From NCBI GenBank assembly GCA_041390865.1, contig JAWKPC010000006.1:1-64000 (forward strand): a DNA stretch of 64,000 nt, written 5' to 3'. Source of the DNA: JAUIIK01 sp041390865. Its GTDB lineage: Bacteria > Chloroflexota > Chloroflexia > Thermomicrobiales > CFX8. Positions 28,001-37,772 of this stretch are shown here, one piece after another. The first letter of the stretch is position 1, and every line of letters begins with the position of its first letter. The translations under genes were made by a program, and so were the position numbers. The notes under the pieces were generated by a model that saw only the letters and a list, made by a program, of their open reading frames with translations, was not told the DNA's origin and ran no database searches.

Positions 28001-28221
28001 GGCTCCAGATCGAGGACACGATCAAGCTTGTCTACAGCGCGACCGGCGAGGAAGCCGAGGCGATCAAGGCTCACGCCGACTACATCAAAGCCGAGACGCT
28101 GGCCGGAGAGATCATCGCCGGCGACGCCGAAGACTGCGACCACCACGACGACGTCAAACTCGGCAACCACGTCGCCTACGTCGGCCTGACCCGGGTAGGG
28201 TCGTTGCTGGACTCACGTTGA
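25022..28221 (+). CDS. ileS: Isoleucyl-tRNA synthetase, frame-disrupted
   Basis: About 1065 residues across frame breaks; charges tRNA-Ile in the cytosol. The HIGH box is replaced by 'MGVHHAWGRT', the editing domain spans roughly 190-380, and the KMSKS loop reads 'EMHKSAGNSI', a divergent form I recall from Chloroflexota IleRS. 'NWYIRRNRRRFW' starts the anticodon-binding domain. Breaks: one base missing near 25982 (GAGGGAGCGGC, where GAGGGGAGCGGC restores 'EGSGIVHIAPGCG'), one extra near 27285, and one missing near 27340. The last two compensate. Single-base breaks in an essential gene suggest sequence error. AGGGGG lies before the ATG. Expression is controlled by the T-box leader. Confidence 0.9.
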
Positions 28222-28354
28222 CGCGTGAGGAATAGCTGATTCGAGAAGATGTCGTGCTAGGCTGAGACCTCGATCGATACAGATCCGGGTGGCGCGGTGC
28301 GTCTCCAACGCGAGAAGCATCACGCTGCCTGTGATGGAAGCGAGGAGGTCCGCC

Positions 28355-29164
28355 GTGACCCAGTCAGCATATTTCGAAGCCTATGGAGGTTCAGGGCCAG
28401 AGAACTATGAGCGCTATTTCGTCCCGGCGATCGGCCGTCCGTTGGCGCGGGAACTCGTAGCGGCGGCAGCTCTCCAGCCGGGCGATCGTGTCCTCGATGT
28501 CGCCTGTGGCACGGGAATCGTCACCCGCCTTGCGGCCGAAGAGGTAGGGGCCGACGGGCACGCGGTTGGTCTGGACCTCAATCCCGGCATGATCGGCGTC
28601 GCCGGATCAACTACCCCGCCGGAGCTCGGCATCGAATGGCAAACGGGCAGCGCTGAATCGATGCCGAGCCCGGACGACGCATTCGATGTCGTGCTGTGCC
28701 AGCTCGGACTGCAATTCATGGCGGACAAGCCCGCCGCGCTGGAAGAGATGCGGCGAGTGCTGACGGCCGATGGACGGCTGATCCTGAGCCTGAGCGGTCC
28801 GACGCCGCCACCCTTCGGCGCGATGGCCGAGGCATTGTCGAAGCACATTACTCCCCAGGCCGGCGCGTTCGTCAACATGGTCTTCTCGCTACATGACCCC
28901 GATGAGATCCAAGCGCTTGTCAGCGATGCCGGATTCAGGGATGTCGAGATTCAAACCGATGAGCCAACACTTCGCCTCCCGGCGCCCGAGGAGTTCCTCT
29001 GGCAGTATGTGTCCAGCACCCCGCTGGCAGAACCGGTGGCGCAAGCTGGTGATGATCAACGCGCGGCAGTCGAGCGCGACGTCGCCTCGGCCTGGCAACG
29101 GCACACCGAGAACGGCGAATCGCTGGTCTCCGTACCGATGAAGACGGTCGTTGCCCGCAAGTAG
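28355..29164 (+). CDS. Class I SAM-dependent methyltransferase
   Basis: A 269-residue protein with a Rossmann-fold SAM-binding motif I 'DRVLDVACGTGIVTRLAAEE', acidic motif II 'AVGLDLNPGMIGVA', and 'FDVVLCQLGLQFMADKPAAL' as motif IV and post-motif. This is the UbiE/Coq5-like Methyltransf_11/25 group; the substrate is unknown. GTG 28355 is chosen because GAGGAGG lies 6 nt upstream; an upstream ATG frame at 28289 has no SD. It stands alone between ileS and the broken regulator gene. Confidence 0.9.
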   Translation: MTQSAYFEAYGGSGPENYERYFVPAIGRPLARELVAAAALQPGDRVLDVACGTGIVTRLAAEEVGADGHAVGLDLNPGMIGVAGSTTPPELGIEWQTGSAESMPSPDDAFDVVLCQLGLQFMADKPAALEEMRRVLTADGRLILSLSGPTPPPFGAMAEALSKHITPQAGAFVNMVFSLHDPDEIQALVSDAGFRDVEIQTDEPTLRLPAPEEFLWQYVSSTPLAEPVAQAGDDQRAAVERDVASAWQRHTENGESLVSVPMKTVVARK

Positions 29165-29335
29165 AGGTCGATGCCGGGAAAACCGGGCAAGGCGGATCAG
29201 CCGCGGATTCGGGTCGCGATCCAGGTAGCCGGTCCAGAACCACCAGCGGGACGTCACCACCCTGCAGATTGCTACACTGAGCCTGATCATTGAAACGCCA
29301 TGAACCCCCATCCGAAGCGCTGACGAATCGGGAGG

Positions 29336-32300
29336 GTGATCTCGATCAGACAGGATCAGCAACCTCGCCACCAGAGTGACGCGCGTGCCGAATCCGTCGA
29401 CGTCCCGCCGGGTGCGCCATTTGTCGGCCGCGAATCCGAGCTGAGCCAGATCCGTTCCGGCGTGGACCGGATGCTCGCCGGCCAGGGGCAATTCGTGCTG
29501 CTGGGCGGCGATCCCGGCATCGGCAAGACACGGATGGCCGAGGAGATCGTAGCCGACGCCAGAGCGCGCGATATCCAGATCCTGTGGGGTCGTTGCTTCG
29601 AGTGGGAGGGCGCGCCGGCATTCTGGCCCTGGATCCAGATGATTCGTGCTTATCTACGCGAGAGCGAACCCGATTCCATACGCCAGCAATCTGGCAGCGG
29701 CGCAGCGTTATCGCCCAGGTCAGTTCCCGAACTGCGAGAGTTGTGTGGTTTGTGATCTCCCGCGCTCCCGGAACTCGACCCGGCAGAGGAGCCGTTTCCG
29801 GTTGTTCGATGCCGTTGCTTCGCTGCTCAGGAATATCGCCGGCGAGAAGCCGCTGATGATTGTCGTTGACGACCTCCACCGGGCCGATGCACCGTCGGTC
29901 ATGCTGCTGCTTTTCCTGGCTCAGGAGATGCGCGACAGCCGCCTGCTCATCCTGGCGACCTACCGGCCGACGGACATCCCGCCGGACCATCCGCTCGCGT
30001 CGATCATCTCTCAGCTCATCGGCGATCCCGCATTCCAGCGCATCCCTCTCCAGGGACTCGGGAGAGCGCCTGTCGAGCAGTTCGTCAGGACCGTTGCCGG
30101 CCGCGACGCGCCTCCCGAACTGGTTGACGCGATCTTCCGGGAGACCGAGGGCAATCCGTTCTTCATAACCGAGGTGCTACGGCTCCTGCAGCCGACGGTG
30201 CGCTGGACGTCGATGTTCAGACCGATGCCCTGGCGCATCCCCGGGTGCCCGAGAGCGTGCTGGAGGTCATCGGCGGCGGCTGCACCGACTCTCGACGGCC
30301 TGCCACGACGCGCTTGCCGTGGCATCGGTCATCGGCCGCGATTTTGGCCTGGCGGTGCTGGAACCGGCCAGTGGCGCCAACCGTATCGAGCTGCTCGATC
30401 TCCCGGATGAGGCGACTTTCGGCCTGGGTCGTCCAGACGGACGACACCATCGGGCACTACCGCTTCAGCCACATCCTGATCCGCGAAGTGCTCTACAACC
30501 AGCTTACGACGGCGCGGCGGATATCGTTGCACAGAATCATCGGGGAAACGCTCGAGCGTATCCATGCCGCGAATCTGGCGCCGCACCTTTCCGAACTCGC
30601 TCACCACTTCCTGCAAGCCGCCCCGGCCGGCGAATCTTCGAGCGGGCGATCGACTACGCCACCCGCGCCGGCAGACAGGCCATGGAGCAGGTTGCATGGG
30701 AACCGGCCGCCGCTCACTTCATCCAGGCGCTCCAGGTACTGGATCTGCAGAGTGAGCCCGAACCAGGCCGGCGCCTGGAACTGCTGCTCGCACTTGGCGA
30801 AGCGCAGAACCGAATCGGAGGCGGTTCGGGCGACGTGCCCGAAGCGCGCGCAACCTTCCTCCAGGCGATCGAAATCGCGCGCTCGCTCGGATCTGCAGGG
30901 CAATTCGCGGAGGCAGTGATCGGGTACTCCGGCTACAACGTCATCGCGACATTCGGCGGCGCTCAACAGATCCGGCTGCTCGAGGAAGCGCTGAGCATGC
31001 TTGGAGACGATGTCACCGAACAGCGCGTTCGTATTCTCTCTCGCTTGGCGCTCGATCTCCCGAACAGCGAGACTACGTTTGATATCGAGCGGATCCGGGC
31101 GGTCGGGGACGAGACTGTCGCTCTCGCACGCCGGCTTGGAGATCTGGCGACGCTTGCCTACGCGATCGCCGCGCGTCATTTCAGCGGATGGGCGCCGGAC
31201 AATCTGGAAGAGCGTCTCGTCGACGCGGAGGAACTCGTCGAACTGGTCGAGGCAACTGGGGATCTCCTGTCGACGGCCTGGGCGCGGATGATCCAACTTG
31301 AAGCTCTGGTCGAAGCCGGTGACCTGACCCGAGCCGAGCAGGCCTCGGAGAAAATGTCGCAGATCGGCGAGCAGTCCCGCGTACCCTACGTCTCGCTTCG
31401 ATCCGCCGTCTACCGCGCGATGATGTTGCTGATAGCCGGCCGGTACGGGGAGGCGGAGCCGCTGATTCAGAGGGGTGGAGGGCTCTGGCAGAGTTCTTCA
31501 GCCTCGACAGCATCAGTTCCAGCTCTTCGCATTGCGCCGGGAACAGGGCAGGCTCGATGAGCTACGCGAGCTCGTCGAGTCGACCAGCCGGGAACCGCTC
31601 ACAGGCATCACCCGTTATTCACATCTTGCCGACATTCATCTGCCGCTGCTTTATCTTGAAATCGGCGAAGCCGGCCTGGCGCGCGAGAAGTTCGAGCAGG
31701 TAGCGGCAGATAATTTCGCTGATGTGCCGTTCGACATGTCGTGGCTCAGTCTCATATGCCTGCTGTCTGATGCCTGCGCCCAGCTTGGAGACAAGCCGCG
31801 AGCTGAGACGCTATACGAGATGCTCCTTCCCTTTGCCGATCAATATGCTCTTCTCGCGATCAGCGCGGTCTGTCATGGTTCGGCCGCCTACTATCTCGGA
31901 CTTCTCGCGACATCACTGGAACGCTGGCCGGATGCGGAACATCATTTCTCGATGGCGCTGGCGAAGCACGAGCAGATGGCCATGCGCCCGTATGACGCCC
32001 ACACGCGCTTCGCATGGGCCAGGATGCTCCAGATTCGCAATGATCCGGCCGATCGCGAGCGGGGGCTGAACCTCGCCCGGAAGGCAGCAACGGTCGCTGT
32101 GGAGCTGGGGATGACCCGCCTTGAAGAGCAGGCAGGGACGCTCATCGGAGAACTCGAGTCCGGAGAGCGGGCCGACGCCGAACTGACTCCGCGAGAGCGG
32201 GAAGTTCTCGGGCTCGTCGGCCAGGGGCTGACCGACACGGAGATCAGCAGCCGCCTCGAGATCAGTACACGAACGGTCAACGCCCACATGCGCTCGATCT

Positions 32301-32416
32301 TCGCCAAGCTCGACGTGCCCTCGCGTGCCGCGGCAACCAGAGTCGCCGTTGAACGGGGACTACTTGTGGAAGATATTGACGCCCACAATGAGGATGGGCC
32401 GCTCGCCGACCTCTAG
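29336..32416 (+). pseudogene. LuxR-family ATPase regulator (MalT/LAL-like), multiply frame-disrupted
   Basis: Joined across breaks it would be about 1020 residues. The N-terminal AAA ATPase has 'APFVGRESELSQIRSG', Walker A 'GGDPGIGKTRMAEE' and Walker B 'LMIVVDDLHRAD'. A long TPR-like helical middle runs to about 32150. The C-terminal LuxR helix-turn-helix is 'ELTPREREVLGLVGQGLTDT', then 'EISSRLEISTRTVNAHMRSI'. The coding signal changes frame near 29700, 29790, 30200, 30400, 30640 and 31490. Such LAL regulators sense a ligand through the helical repeats. The next gene, an FAD oxidoreductase, could be its target. Whether the breaks are real or base-calling errors cannot be decided here. Confidence 0.8.
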
Positions 32417-32561
32417 CCCCCGCGATCCGAATAGGCAACCTTGCCTATATCGCCAGGATGCGCTGATTCAACCACCCGGCAAGACTGGTGTGATACAGCC
32501 ATCGATCCGGCTCCTATCGTAGAAACAGAACACATCGAAGACACTCCTGAAGGGAGCCGCC

Positions 32562-33962
32562 ATGAGTCAGACAACGCGCGCCCGCACGGTGGACTCAAGC
32601 CAGATAGCCCTGGCGCCGCAGGCAATCGAAGCGTTCGCGCAGAGCCTCCAGGGCGAGCTGCTCCAGCCCGGCGATGCAGGCTACGACGCTGCACGGCAAG
32701 TCTGGAACGGAATGATCGACCGTCGGCCGGCGCTCATCGCGCGCTGTATGAATGTCGGTGACGTCGTCGCGGCGGTGAACTTCGGCCGCGAGCAGGGGCT
32801 GATGATCTCGGTACGGGGTGGGGGACACAACGTCGCAGGAACGGCCGTCTGCGACGACGGCCTGATGGTCGATCTCGCGCCGATGAAGAACATCGAGGTC
32901 GATCCGGACACCCGGACAGCCCGCGCTGAACCGGGCGTACTCTGGTCGGAGATGGATGCCGCAACCCGGGCCCACGGCCTGGCGACGCCGGGCGGCATCG
33001 TCGGGAGCACCGGCATCGCCGGGTTCACACTTGGCGGCGGGATCGGCTGGCTGAGCTTCAAGCACGGTTACGCCTGTGACAACCTGATCGCGGCCGACGT
33101 TGTCACGGCCGATGGACGGCTGCTGCGGGCGAGCGCCGACGAGAACGCGGACCTGTTCTGGGCGATCCGGGGCGGGGGCGGCAACTTCGGTATCGTGACA
33201 TCGTTCGAGTACCAGCTCCATCCGATCACGGAAGTCCTGGCCGGTCCCGTCTTCTATCCTGCATCCGGGGCTGAAGAGGTGCTGCGCTTCTACCGGGAGT
33301 TCACGGCCGATCTGCCGGATGAACTGGCGATAGAAGCAGGTTTCATGACGAACCCGGACGGCGACTGTCTGGCCGCGCTCTTCGTCTGCTATGCCGGTGA
33401 TCTCGAAGAGGGAGAGCGCATCATCGAGCCGCTCCGGTCGTTCGGCGCGCCGCTGGCCGACATGATCGGCCGCATGCCCTACACCCAGCTCCAGTCGATG
33501 TTCGATGACTTCTTCCCGGACGGCCGCCAGAACTACTGGAAGTCAAGCCTGATCGACGAACTCAGCGACGGCGTGCTCGATGCCATCATCGAGTCGGGGA
33601 GGGCGATGACCTCGCCATATTCGATGGTCTTCCTCCAGAACCCGCACGGCGCCTGCCAGCGGGTGCCGGGCGACGCCATGGCCTACTACCAGCGCAACGC
33701 ACCGTACAACATGCTCATCCTCGCGAACTGGATCGATCCGGCCGACTCCGACCGGCACATTGGCTGGGCCCGCAATCTGTTCCGGGCCGTGCAGAGCCCA
33801 GATACCGACCGGGTATTCCTGAACTTCCTCAGCGGCGACGAAGAAGTCGGCAGGGTGCGGAGCGCCTACGGCGAGAACTACGACCGCCTCGTCGAAATCA
33901 AGACGATGTACGATCCGGACAATCTCTTCCGGATGAACCAGAACATCAGGCCGATGGCCTGA
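32562..33962 (+). CDS. FAD-binding oxidoreductase (BBE-like)
   Basis: A 466-residue flavoprotein of the p-cresol methylhydroxylase/vanillyl-alcohol-oxidase fold. 'ISVRGGGHNVAGTAVCDDGL' is the FAD pyrophosphate loop with the His that can bind FAD covalently. 'LGGGIGWLSFKHGYACDNLI' and 'ENADLFWAIRGGGGNFGIVT' are the conserved FAD contacts, and 'YDPDNLFRMNQNI' is the C-terminal BBE (berberine bridge) domain. It probably oxidises an alcohol, sugar or alkaloid-like substrate with O2. AAGGGAG precedes the ATG. No secretion signal is seen. It follows the LuxR-type regulator. Confidence 0.92.
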   Translation: MSQTTRARTVDSSQIALAPQAIEAFAQSLQGELLQPGDAGYDAARQVWNGMIDRRPALIARCMNVGDVVAAVNFGREQGLMISVRGGGHNVAGTAVCDDGLMVDLAPMKNIEVDPDTRTARAEPGVLWSEMDAATRAHGLATPGGIVGSTGIAGFTLGGGIGWLSFKHGYACDNLIAADVVTADGRLLRASADENADLFWAIRGGGGNFGIVTSFEYQLHPITEVLAGPVFYPASGAEEVLRFYREFTADLPDELAIEAGFMTNPDGDCLAALFVCYAGDLEEGERIIEPLRSFGAPLADMIGRMPYTQLQSMFDDFFPDGRQNYWKSSLIDELSDGVLDAIIESGRAMTSPYSMVFLQNPHGACQRVPGDAMAYYQRNAPYNMLILANWIDPADSDRHIGWARNLFRAVQSPDTDRVFLNFLSGDEEVGRVRSAYGENYDRLVEIKTMYDPDNLFRMNQNIRPMA

Positions 33963-34120
33963 GAATCCGCCCGCGGGATAGTGGTCCGATCCAGAGATGA
34001 GTAGAAGCCTGGCGGGAGCGGCTAGAATAGTCCGTTCCCGCCAGGCTGTCTTCCAGGTTTTCAGCGGGGACGGCATGCCCTGCGTGAGAAGAGACCGACA
34101 CAGCAATCGAGGACAAGCCC

Positions 34121-34660
34121 ATGCCGGACACGACACGACAGATTACGCTGATCCCGCCGGACGGCGCGGACGCCGCCGTCGGCTACTGGATTGCCGCCCT
34201 CGAGGATGGGCGCAGGCGAACGCTCGAGATGCTGGAAGATCTCGAACCGGCACTCGTCGACGCCAAAGCGCCGTATCACCGTCATACGATCGGGACACTG
34301 CTCTATCACATCGCCCTGATCGAGGCAGACTGGCTGTACGTCGAGATCCAGGAGCGGGAGGACTATCCCGACGAGGCGATCGAGATGTTTCCCCACGGAG
34401 TTCGCGATGACCAGGATAACCTGACCAGCATCATCGGCATGTCGCTCGACGCGCACCTGGAGCGATTGGCGTGGGTGCGCGAACAACTCACCCATACGCT
34501 GACGGGTCTCTCTGCCGAGAGGTTCAGCGGCGCCCGGGAGATTCCCGGCGCGACCGTCTCTACCGCCTGGGTCGTCCACCACCTGCTCCAGCACGAAGCG
34601 GAACACCGGGGCGAGATGGGACAGATTCTGGACGCGCTCCGGAGATCTCAAGAGAGCTAA
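34121..34660 (+). CDS. DinB-like (DUF664/DinB_2) protein
   Basis: A 179-residue four-helix-bundle protein. 'GTLLYHIALIEADWLYVEIQ' and 'WVVHHLLQHEAEHRGEMGQI' carry the three His residues spaced as in DinB metal sites. 'REQLTHTLTGLSAERF' is the middle helix. DinB-type proteins are thiol-dependent or nickel/zinc-binding enzymes, many linked to bacillithiol or mycothiol chemistry; no partner is seen here. GAGGAC lies upstream of the ATG. It stands between two hydrolytic/oxidative genes in the same direction. Confidence 0.85.
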   Translation: MPDTTRQITLIPPDGADAAVGYWIAALEDGRRRTLEMLEDLEPALVDAKAPYHRHTIGTLLYHIALIEADWLYVEIQEREDYPDEAIEMFPHGVRDDQDNLTSIIGMSLDAHLERLAWVREQLTHTLTGLSAERFSGAREIPGATVSTAWVVHHLLQHEAEHRGEMGQILDALRRSQES

Positions 34661-34787
34661 CCACCGTCGCCACGCCTCACCCCACGAGGATTGCTCGCCT
34701 CATCCGGTCCCGGCTAGGATCTGGGCAGCAATCTCAGTGAACGTCCCGTTGCACGCTCGTAGCGTGCGCGGATCAAGGAGTGGGCGA

Positions 34788-36329
34788 ATGAAGCGGGTGG
34801 CGGCGGTTTCCTTCTATCATGAGACGAATACCTTCGCGCTGGAGCAGAACACCGAACCCGACGCCGAACTGCATCTCGGGCAGGAGATGGCGGAGCGGGC
34901 GCATCCGAAGAGCTACGTCGGCGGCTTCCTGGAAGGAATCCGGCGAGACGATATCGAGGTCGTACCCGTTGCACATATCCAGTTCGTCCACGGCGGTCTC
35001 GTCAGCGCCGGGATGTTCGAGCACTACCGCGACATCATCGTCGACGGCCTGCGCGAAGCGATGCCCCTCGACGGCGTCTTCTTCGCCCTGCACGGCGCGA
35101 TGGCGGCCGGGGATCCCTATACAGACGCCGAGGGAGAACTGCTCCGGGCGGCACGGGAGGTCGCCGGCGAGGGCGTGCCGTTCGTCGCGACCTACGATTT
35201 CCACGGGATCATGACTCACGACGAGTGTGCCCAGCTTGCCGCTGCATTCCCGAATGACACTAATCCTCACATCGACAACTACGAGCGTGGGCTGGAGGCC
35301 GCCGGCTGCCTGCTGCGCATCCTCGACGGCGAGATTCAGCCCGTCACGCGCGTCGTCCATGTCCCGATCATCGGGCCGAACATCGGCCAGAGCACCTGGT
35401 CGCACGACGCCGACGAAGAGGAGCGATTGCCGCTCTACCAGCTCAATCTGATCCGCGAGGCGATGGAGGACACACCCGGCATCGTCAACCTGACGATCAT
35501 GGGCGGCTACGGCTACGCCGACACGCCGGAGTCCCGGATGTCGGTCATCGCGACGGCTGACGGTGATTCCGAACTCGCCGAGCGGATGGCCGGCGAGCTG
35601 GCGGAACGCGTTTGGCAGAAACGCCACGACATCCTGAGCGTCCGGCCGATCTACTCGATCGACGAGGGCGTCCGGATGGCGGTCGAGAGCGACGAGGAGC
35701 AGCCGGTTGTCCTGGTCGACCTCGGCGACGACCCCGGCAGCGCGACACCGTCCGATAGTCCGGCCGTACTGGAGAGCCTGATCCGGCTGGGAGCCCGGGA
35801 TTGCGTTCTCACGATCCGCGATCCGGTCGTCGTAGACGCCGCAGTGGCAGCCGGTGTCGGGGCTTCGCTCGACATTCAGATCGGAGCAAGCATCGACCAG
35901 CGCTTCTACGAGCCGCTGCCGATCCGGGCACAGGTCAAAACGATCGATGACGGCAAGTACATGATCTGCGGCCCGACCCACGGCGGCTGGGGCCGGGAGG
36001 TCAACCGCGAAGCCTGGCGCGAGGCTGACGCCGGACTGCGGGTGGTCCTGCGACTCGAGAACAAGATCGACGTGATCGTCACCCGGGAGAGGACCCGCAA
36101 CGACCGCGACTTCATGAAGAGTGCCGGGATCCTCTTCGACGAGAAGAAGATCATCGTCGTCAAATCGAACCAGGCCCATCGAGCGTCGCTTCGGCCTGTT
36201 GTATCGAAGATCATCGAACTGGCGACGCCGGGCGCTAGCACGGTCGATTATGAGAGCTTGCCTTTCCGCCATCTCCAGCGCCCGCTCTGGCCGATCGACC
36301 AGGATTTCGACTGGTCCTCGGGGCGCTGA
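34788..36329 (+). CDS. M81 family metallopeptidase (MlrC-like)
   Basis: A 513-residue protein of the microcystinase-C-type family. The opening 'VAAVSFYHETNTFA', 'FFALHGAMAAGDPYTDAEGE', 'ATYDFHGIMTHDE' and 'VDLGDDPGSATPSDSPA' are all conserved M81 segments with the His/Asp/Glu zinc site. The C-terminal MlrC domain has 'DDGKYMICGPTHGGW' and 'KKIIVVKSNQAHRASL'. Members cleave small linear peptides or amides. Start at 34788 with AAGGAG; the frame extends to 34737. A perfect 7-bp hairpin (GCACGCT-CGT-AGCGTGC, 34751-34767) lies just before the SD and may affect translation. Confidence 0.9.
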   Translation: MKRVAAVSFYHETNTFALEQNTEPDAELHLGQEMAERAHPKSYVGGFLEGIRRDDIEVVPVAHIQFVHGGLVSAGMFEHYRDIIVDGLREAMPLDGVFFALHGAMAAGDPYTDAEGELLRAAREVAGEGVPFVATYDFHGIMTHDECAQLAAAFPNDTNPHIDNYERGLEAAGCLLRILDGEIQPVTRVVHVPIIGPNIGQSTWSHDADEEERLPLYQLNLIREAMEDTPGIVNLTIMGGYGYADTPESRMSVIATADGDSELAERMAGELAERVWQKRHDILSVRPIYSIDEGVRMAVESDEEQPVVLVDLGDDPGSATPSDSPAVLESLIRLGARDCVLTIRDPVVVDAAVAAGVGASLDIQIGASIDQRFYEPLPIRAQVKTIDDGKYMICGPTHGGWGREVNREAWREADAGLRVVLRLENKIDVIVTRERTRNDRDFMKSAGILFDEKKIIVVKSNQAHRASLRPVVSKIIELATPGASTVDYESLPFRHLQRPLWPIDQDFDWSSGR

Positions 36330-36767
36330 AAGAGCCCGCGATGACTGCTGTCGTGAGCGGCATCAAAGCGATAGAGCCATTATTAACAAGGACAGCGTAG
36401 AACTGGCCAATCAATCCAGGGCGCCATATGGTGCTCGTAGCAGTGACGGCTAATGGCGTGCAGACCCCTGTCGAGCACGAGCGACGCATCGTCAATACTG
36501 GCTCGTAGTCGGTCAGAGGGCTCACTTACAAGTAACGTGTGACCTCTGTTCCATCACAACCGCATCGAGCCCTTTATCACACGCTTACCTCTTGCGTCCT
36601 TTACCTCTGCGCCTTACGCTACCACTACAACAGGCCGACGTCTCGGCATGAAGGTGTTGGGGATTGCTACAGGCAGTTTCTGGTGCCACCCCCATCAAAC
36701 TCAAGAGCCTGAGCACGCTGGTGGTGAGTGCTTGCCAGTCGATGAGATCCGCAGAAAGGAATCTCGC
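36330..36767. other. Intergenic region without a supported gene
   Basis: About 440 bp, less GC-rich than the coding DNA. Short frames on both strands have no SD or family features. The promoter for the small secreted protein probably lies here, but no clear boxes are visible. Confidence 0.5.
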
Positions 36768-37268
36768 ATGGTTGGAGCTTTCGCAAACAGACGGGTGTCT
36801 ATTCGTCTCTTCCACTTGCTCTTCATCGCCATGATCGCCAGCGGCGCATTCGTGCTGGGCATGGTCGCCCATCCATGGAACAGCTCGGCTGCTCCAGCAG
36901 GCACGATTGAAGCCTGCGTCAACAAGTACACCGGCGCCGTGCGGATGAGCCCGTACGGGACGGTTACCTGCAACTCGAACGAAACGCAGGTCGTCTGGCC
37001 GGCTGGCACTCCCTCTACAACCTATGTCGTGCGCACCGAAGAGTTGTCAATCCCGGCCAATACTTTGATCAACGCTGACGTCGCGTGCAACTCCGGCGAG
37101 ATTGCCATCAGCGGGGGCGTTTACGGCGCGAACGATATTGAAATATGGGGATCAGCACCGGAAAAACCCGTCGGTCCTCCTACACAATGGTTAGCCAGGG
37201 TACACAACCCAACCACTGAACTCCGCAGTGCCTCGGTGCGTGTCGTCTGCGCATCCGTATCGCCGTAG
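36768..37268 (+). CDS. Small secreted or membrane-anchored protein of unknown function
   Basis: A 166-residue protein starting at an ATG with AAAGGA upstream. Residues of about 10-35 ('IRLFHLLFIAMIASGAFVLG') form a signal peptide or N-terminal anchor. The mature part begins 'AGTIEACVNKYTGAVRMSPY', a short Cys-containing motif ('ACVNKxTGxxR') I have seen at the start of many extracytoplasmic bacterial proteins. A second Cys pair follows in 'VTCNSNET' and 'ADVACNSGEIAISGGVYG'. It is probably outside the membrane; the role is unknown. A truncated copy follows directly. Confidence 0.7.
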   Translation: MVGAFANRRVSIRLFHLLFIAMIASGAFVLGMVAHPWNSSAAPAGTIEACVNKYTGAVRMSPYGTVTCNSNETQVVWPAGTPSTTYVVRTEELSIPANTLINADVACNSGEIAISGGVYGANDIEIWGSAPEKPVGPPTQWLARVHNPTTELRSASVRVVCASVSP

Positions 37269-37295
37269 GGAGCTGACCCAGCCAGGCGACGGGCG

Positions 37296-37430
37296 ATGTT
37301 AGCTTTGATCGCACTACTGCTCGTTTCCGGCATCGGGCTCGTCATCCGCCAGTTGACGGCGGACGCCGCGCCCGTGTCGGATATCAGCGCCTGTATCAGC
37401 CGTTACACCGGCAGTGTGCGAATGAGCTGA
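37296..37430 (+). pseudogene. Truncated paralogue of the preceding secreted protein
   Basis: A 44-residue frame: hydrophobic 'LALIALLLVSGIGLVIRQL', then 'ISACISRYTGSVRMS' and a stop. This aligns with the leader and 'EACVNKYTGAVRMS' of the gene just upstream, and stops exactly where that protein goes on with Pro-Tyr-Gly. The following 240 bp show no continued similarity. It looks like a decayed tandem duplicate. Confidence 0.6.
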
Positions 37431-37772
37431 AGCGGTATGGATACAACCGGCCTCCACAGACCAGCGAATGGCCGGGACGTGCGTGGGTGACGAACGAGAA
37501 TTGCTGCCCGCCAGCCGGAGGTAGACGTTCTCGTCAGTGAGCCGCTGGGCAACATGATTCCGGGCTTGACCGCCGGGTCGTTACCGCATTCAACGGCATC
37601 GCTAAGCTGATCACCCTCCGGGCTAGAGCCGCCTGCGGCACATAGCCCCGTTTGATAGCCGGATCAAGAGTACCCGGCTACCCATCGACACCGCCGCCGC
37701 TGGCCTGTGATTGCTCGAGGCTCTGGCCTGAGAAGCACATCAACGTCTGGTTGCTACTGCTACGATGGCGCT

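Noticed and set aside
34773..36272. 499-residue minus-strand frame opposite the M81 peptidase
   Set aside because: Shadow of a well-supported gene; no motifs or SD.
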